This document shows, piece after piece, positions 7,128 through 8,304 of a stretch of 8,304 bases of DNA. The notes beneath the pieces were generated by a model. The model was not told the origin of the DNA and did not search any database. It saw only the letters and a list, made by a program, of their open reading frames with translations. Every line of letters starts with the position of its first letter. Position 1 is the first letter of the stretch. Source of the DNA: Lysobacteraceae bacterium (lineage in GTDB: Bacteria > Patescibacteriota > Patescibacteriia > JAACEG01); assembly GCA_011682665.1 (NCBI GenBank), contig JAACEG010000053.1:1-8304 (forward strand). Direction: 5' to 3'. The translations under genes and the position numbers were made by a program.

Positions 7128-7391
7128 AATTATTTTGAATTACAAAATGCGAAAGTCGCTGTCTTTGCGAGGAAGGAGCGAAGCGATCTCCTGAATACCC
7201 CTGTCATTGCGAGCGAAGCGAAGCAATCCCCTGAATAGAATCGCCAATTGCTGGGATTGCTTCGTCGTTCCTCCTCGCAATGGCAAAACTTTCCTCGGGA
7301 TTGCTTCGTCGCTTCGCTCTCCGAAGGAGTCCGTATGACTCTTCGGAGTCTATCGGACCTCACAAAGACATTTCGTAATTCAAGAATAATT
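7128..7391. mobile_element. MITE-like near-palindromic repeat element (right copy)
   Basis: A ~264-bp non-coding block with inverted ends: AATTATTTTGAATTACAAAA at 7128-7147 matches, with two or three changes, the reverse complement of the end TTTCGTAATTCAAGAATAATT (7371-7391). Inside are four units of one family. Two are in forward sense (7161-7198, starting GTCTTTGCGAGG, and 7203-7238, GTCATTGCGAGCG). Two are in reverse sense (7253-7284 and 7297-7369, both starting GGGATTGCTTCGTCG). The whole can fold into one long imperfect hairpin. The last unit is interrupted by an extra 39 bp (7319-7357). No transposase is encoded, so if mobile it moves in trans, like MITE or REP-type elements. The - strand reading frame through it is the well-known repeat translation (CHCEEERRSNP...DCFASLAMTG) and not a gene. 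The left half is about 94% identical to 1-94 in inverted orientation. Confidence 0.75.
7319..7357. repeat. 39-bp hairpin insertion nested in the repeat element
   Basis: Compared with the other units, the fourth unit continues normally up to GCTTCGCT (7311-7318) and resumes with CCTCACAAAGAC (7358-7369). The intervening 39 bp carry an inverted repeat: CTCCGAAGGAGTC (7319-7331), 5-nt loop CGTAT, GACTCTTCGGAG (7337-7348), which pairs fully apart from one bulged G. This looks like a smaller palindrome inserted into a larger one. Confidence 0.5.
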
Positions 7392-7393
7392 AT

Positions 7394-7582
7394 GGGCTGG
7401 TAATGAGAGCCGTTTCTACTGCAATCTTCATCTTTTGGTCAAATTTTCTTCAAATTTTTTTACCTTACCTATGAGTAGGCTAAAAAAATTATTTAAAAAA
7501 TTTGTCTCAAAATCTAAAAATTTTTACCCCGTTGCTGGCTGGCTAACTGGGGTCGTTACGAAAACGCTCTCGTCACCAGCCC
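7394..7582 (-). ncRNA. Structured-RNA-like element, copy A (paralogue of 8048-8188)
   Basis: Copy A shares two blocks with copy B: 7413-7451 with 8061-8099 (36/39 identical) and 7497-7559 with 8121-8183 (51/63, ungapped). Pairing visible in A: a 17-nt terminal stem, GGGCTGGTAATGAGAGC (7394-7410) with GCTCTCGTCACCAGCCC (7566-7582), one mismatch and one G-U; GCAAT (7421-7425) with GTTGC (7531-7535); TTTTG and CAAATTTT (7433-7447) with AAAATTTG and CAAAA (7497-7512); and an apical hairpin from TTTTTTTA (7455) to TAAAAAAA (7488) capped by CCTA-TGAG-TAGG. The - strand is preferred as sense because copy B has a TATAAT box at that end and the conserved unpaired runs (AGATGA, GCAGTAGAAA) are purine-rich on it. 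A lies between the hpf terminator and the repeat element upstream of secA. No clear promoter or own terminator is visible, so it could also be a decayed copy. Confidence 0.5.
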
Positions 7583-7616
7583 CTAATTAATTTAAAAAAT
7601 AAATTCACAATATAAT

Positions 7617-7643
7617 AAAAAACAGGCTAAAAGCCTGTTTTTT
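7617..7643 (-). terminator. Intrinsic terminator of hpf (bidirectional)
   Basis: AAAAAACAGGC (7617-7627) and GCCTGTTTTTT (7633-7643) pair perfectly around the loop TAAAA. On the - strand the hairpin begins 15 nt after the hpf stop codon and is followed by a T-run, a classical Rho-independent terminator. The same palindrome also works on the + strand, where it would end any transcript coming through copy A from the left. Confidence 0.85.
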
Positions 7644-7658
7644 TATATTCTTACATTT

Positions 7659-8027
7659 TTATCCTAAATCATTAAAATCTTCTGGAATATTAACATTGTT
7701 CATTTTTTCGTTTTCTTTTCTTGGTCTCCCTTTTAATCTTTCTTTATATCTATGCAACATAACCCGCAGATGATCTTTTGTTTTATCAATAGCTTTTAAT
7801 AATTTTTTTTCTGTTTTTCTAACCCGCACAATTCTATTTGGCACCACAACATTAACTTCACAAAAAAATATTTCACCCTTTTGATGTCTTGTTGAATTAA
7901 CTCCGACTTCAACTTTAGCTTCAATAATATTATTAAAATATCTATTTAAAGAATTCATTTTTTCTTCTATATATTTTTTAATCTCAGAAGTTAATTCTGT
8001 GTTTGTCGCTTTAATTGAAATTTGCAT
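7659..8027 (-). CDS. hpf: Ribosome hibernation promoting factor, short form (HPF/RaiA/YfiA family)
   Basis: HPF binds the 30S decoding region of idle 70S ribosomes and blocks tRNA and mRNA, protecting ribosomes in stationary or starved cells. The 122-residue protein starts with MQISIKATNTELTSEIKKYIEEKM, the typical first beta strand and helix, followed by AKVEVGVNSTRHQKGEIFFCEVNVVVPNRIVRVRKTEKKLLKAIDKTKDHLRVMLHRYKERLKG. The basic C-terminal helix would face rRNA. It ends with a short acidic tail and lacks the C-terminal dimerisation domain of long HPF, so it is the short class. The ATG at 8027 fits the family; no Shine-Dalgarno precedes it. hpf just ahead of secA is a common gene order in Gram-positive bacteria and CPR. 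Its leader holds structured element copy B, and a strong terminator follows it. The exact subclass (HPF versus YfiA activity) cannot be told from sequence alone. Confidence 0.94.
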   Translation of the reverse strand: MQISIKATNTELTSEIKKYIEEKMNSLNRYFNNIIEAKVEVGVNSTRHQKGEIFFCEVNVVVPNRIVRVRKTEKKLLKAIDKTKDHLRVMLHRYKERLKGRPRKENEKMNNVNIPEDFNDLG

Positions 8028-8047
8028 ATTTTTTAATTAATAGACTT

Positions 8048-8188
8048 GTTACGTAATCAATTTCTACTGCAATTCTCATCTTTTGGCCAAATTTTCTTCT
8101 CCACAGTATTGTGGGTTTGAAAAATTTGTCTCAAAAGTTGAAAATTTTTACCCCATTGCCTATTGGCTAAACAGGCTCGTTACAAAAC
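8048..8188 (-). ncRNA. Structured-RNA-like element, copy B, in the hpf leader (raiA-RNA-like position)
   Basis: Read on the - strand, the element begins about 3 nt after a TATAAT box and ends about 20 nt before the hpf ATG. Pairing seen: an imperfect terminal stem, 8179-8188 with 8048-8058 (about 8 of 10 pairs); GCAAT (8069-8073) with ATTGC (8155-8159); CTTTTG (8080-8085) with CAAAAG (8132-8137); CAAATTTT (8088-8095) with AAAATTTG (8121-8128); and an apical hairpin CCACA-GTAT-TGTGG (8101-8114). The same stems occur in copy A with different bases at several paired positions and a different apical hairpin. In Bacillota and Actinomycetota a structured ncRNA class, the raiA motif, lies just upstream of raiA/hpf. 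Position and size make a related RNA plausible here, but I cannot align it to that model from memory. It could act as a separate small RNA or as a cis-acting leader of hpf. Confidence 0.55.
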
Positions 8189-8190
8189 TA

Positions 8191-8196
8191 ATTATA
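8191..8196 (-). promoter_or_regulatory. TATAAT -10 box for copy B and hpf
   Basis: The - strand carries a consensus TATAAT at 8196-8191. A start about 7 nt downstream falls near 8184, at the outer edge of structured element B. No good -35 hexamer stands at 16-18 bp; a TTGTTA lies 21 bp upstream. If used, the transcript would comprise the structured element followed by hpf. Confidence 0.4.
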
Positions 8197-8250
8197 CAAC
8201 AAATCTAATGATTTAATTAACAATCAAACAATTTACTTATTTTTATATAT

Positions 8251-8283
8251 TTGTTAAAATATTTAGATATTTATATTATAGCA
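8251..8283. promoter_or_regulatory. Overlapping divergent promoter-like sequences
   Basis: On the + strand TTGTTA (8251-8256), a 17-bp spacer and TATTAT (8274-8279) could drive a gene beyond the right edge. On the - strand an extended -10 TGCTATAAT (8283-8275) overlaps it and could be a second, upstream start for copy B and hpf. In such AT-rich DNA these matches are weak evidence. The remaining sequence from 8197 to 8304 shows nothing else I can identify. Confidence 0.25.
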
Positions 8284-8304
8284 TAAATTAAACTTTTTTA
8301 AAAA

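Noticed and set aside
7130..7363. 77-codon - strand reading frame (MRSDRLRRV...CHCEEERRSNP...DCFASLAMTG)
   Set aside because: It is the translation of the palindromic repeat element, a known source of false proteins; the peptide merely mirrors the repeat units.
7161..7369. CRISPR-like array of repeated units
   Set aside because: Units alternate in orientation, vary in length and lack uniform unique spacers, and no cas gene is present. The block is a palindromic repeat element.
7413..7436. Hammerhead ribozyme core suggested by GATGA and GAAA on the - strand
   Set aside because: The spacing and the required flanking stems of a hammerhead core are absent.
7394..7582. Copy A as tmRNA, SRP RNA or RNase P RNA
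   Set aside because: None of the diagnostic sequences (tRNA-like ends, GGAAGCA-type SRP loop, RNase P core) could be found on either strand.

Overview
This is an AT-rich stretch of bacterial chromosome with six confidently identified genes, all housekeeping or DNA/ribosome maintenance: an apurinic endonuclease (nfo) on the + strand, and on the - strand an AlkD-type DNA glycosylase, elongation factor 4 (lepA), a Nudix hydrolase, the Sec translocase ATPase (secA) and a short ribosome hibernation factor (hpf). The base composition, compact genes, near-absence of Shine-Dalgarno sequences, hpf-secA order and abundant short palindromic and AT microrepeats fit a Candidate Phyla Radiation (Patescibacteria, Parcubacteria-like) genome. 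That placement is an inference; no rRNA or lineage-specific gene is present. The standard code with TGA as stop is consistent (alkD ends in TGA).

Layout. 1-124: half of a palindromic repeat element, cut by the window edge. 150-986 (+): nfo, ending 13 bp from the convergent alkD. 1000-6925 (-): a tightly spaced run read as secA, nudix, lepA, alkD, with gaps of 7, 36 and 48 bp, probably one operon with a candidate promoter at 7057-7085. 6926-7658 has no gene: it holds the secA leader, a ~264-bp palindromic repeat element (7128-7391), a structured-RNA-like element (copy A, 7394-7582) and a bidirectional terminator behind hpf. 7659-8027 (-): hpf. 8028-8304: a second structured-RNA-like element (copy B, 8048-8188) in the hpf leader, preceded by promoter-like sequences.

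Functionally, secA drives protein export, lepA and hpf act on ribosomes (translation under stress and ribosome dormancy), and nfo and alkD belong to base excision repair: AlkD removes alkylated bases and Nfo cuts at the abasic sites left behind. They lie tail to tail.

The most interesting signal is non-coding. Copies A and B are diverged paralogues. They share two conserved blocks (36/39 and 51/63 identical positions by my count) and the same nested pairing scheme, but have different apical hairpins that both still fold. B lies between a TATAAT box and hpf, the position known for the raiA ncRNA of Bacillota and Actinomycetota; whether this is a relative of that class or a new class cannot be decided without a covariance-model search. 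A second point of interest is the near-palindromic repeat family that brackets the five genes nfo to secA in inverted orientation. A third is a set of repeat-derived segments apparently carried inside the lepA and nfo reading frames.
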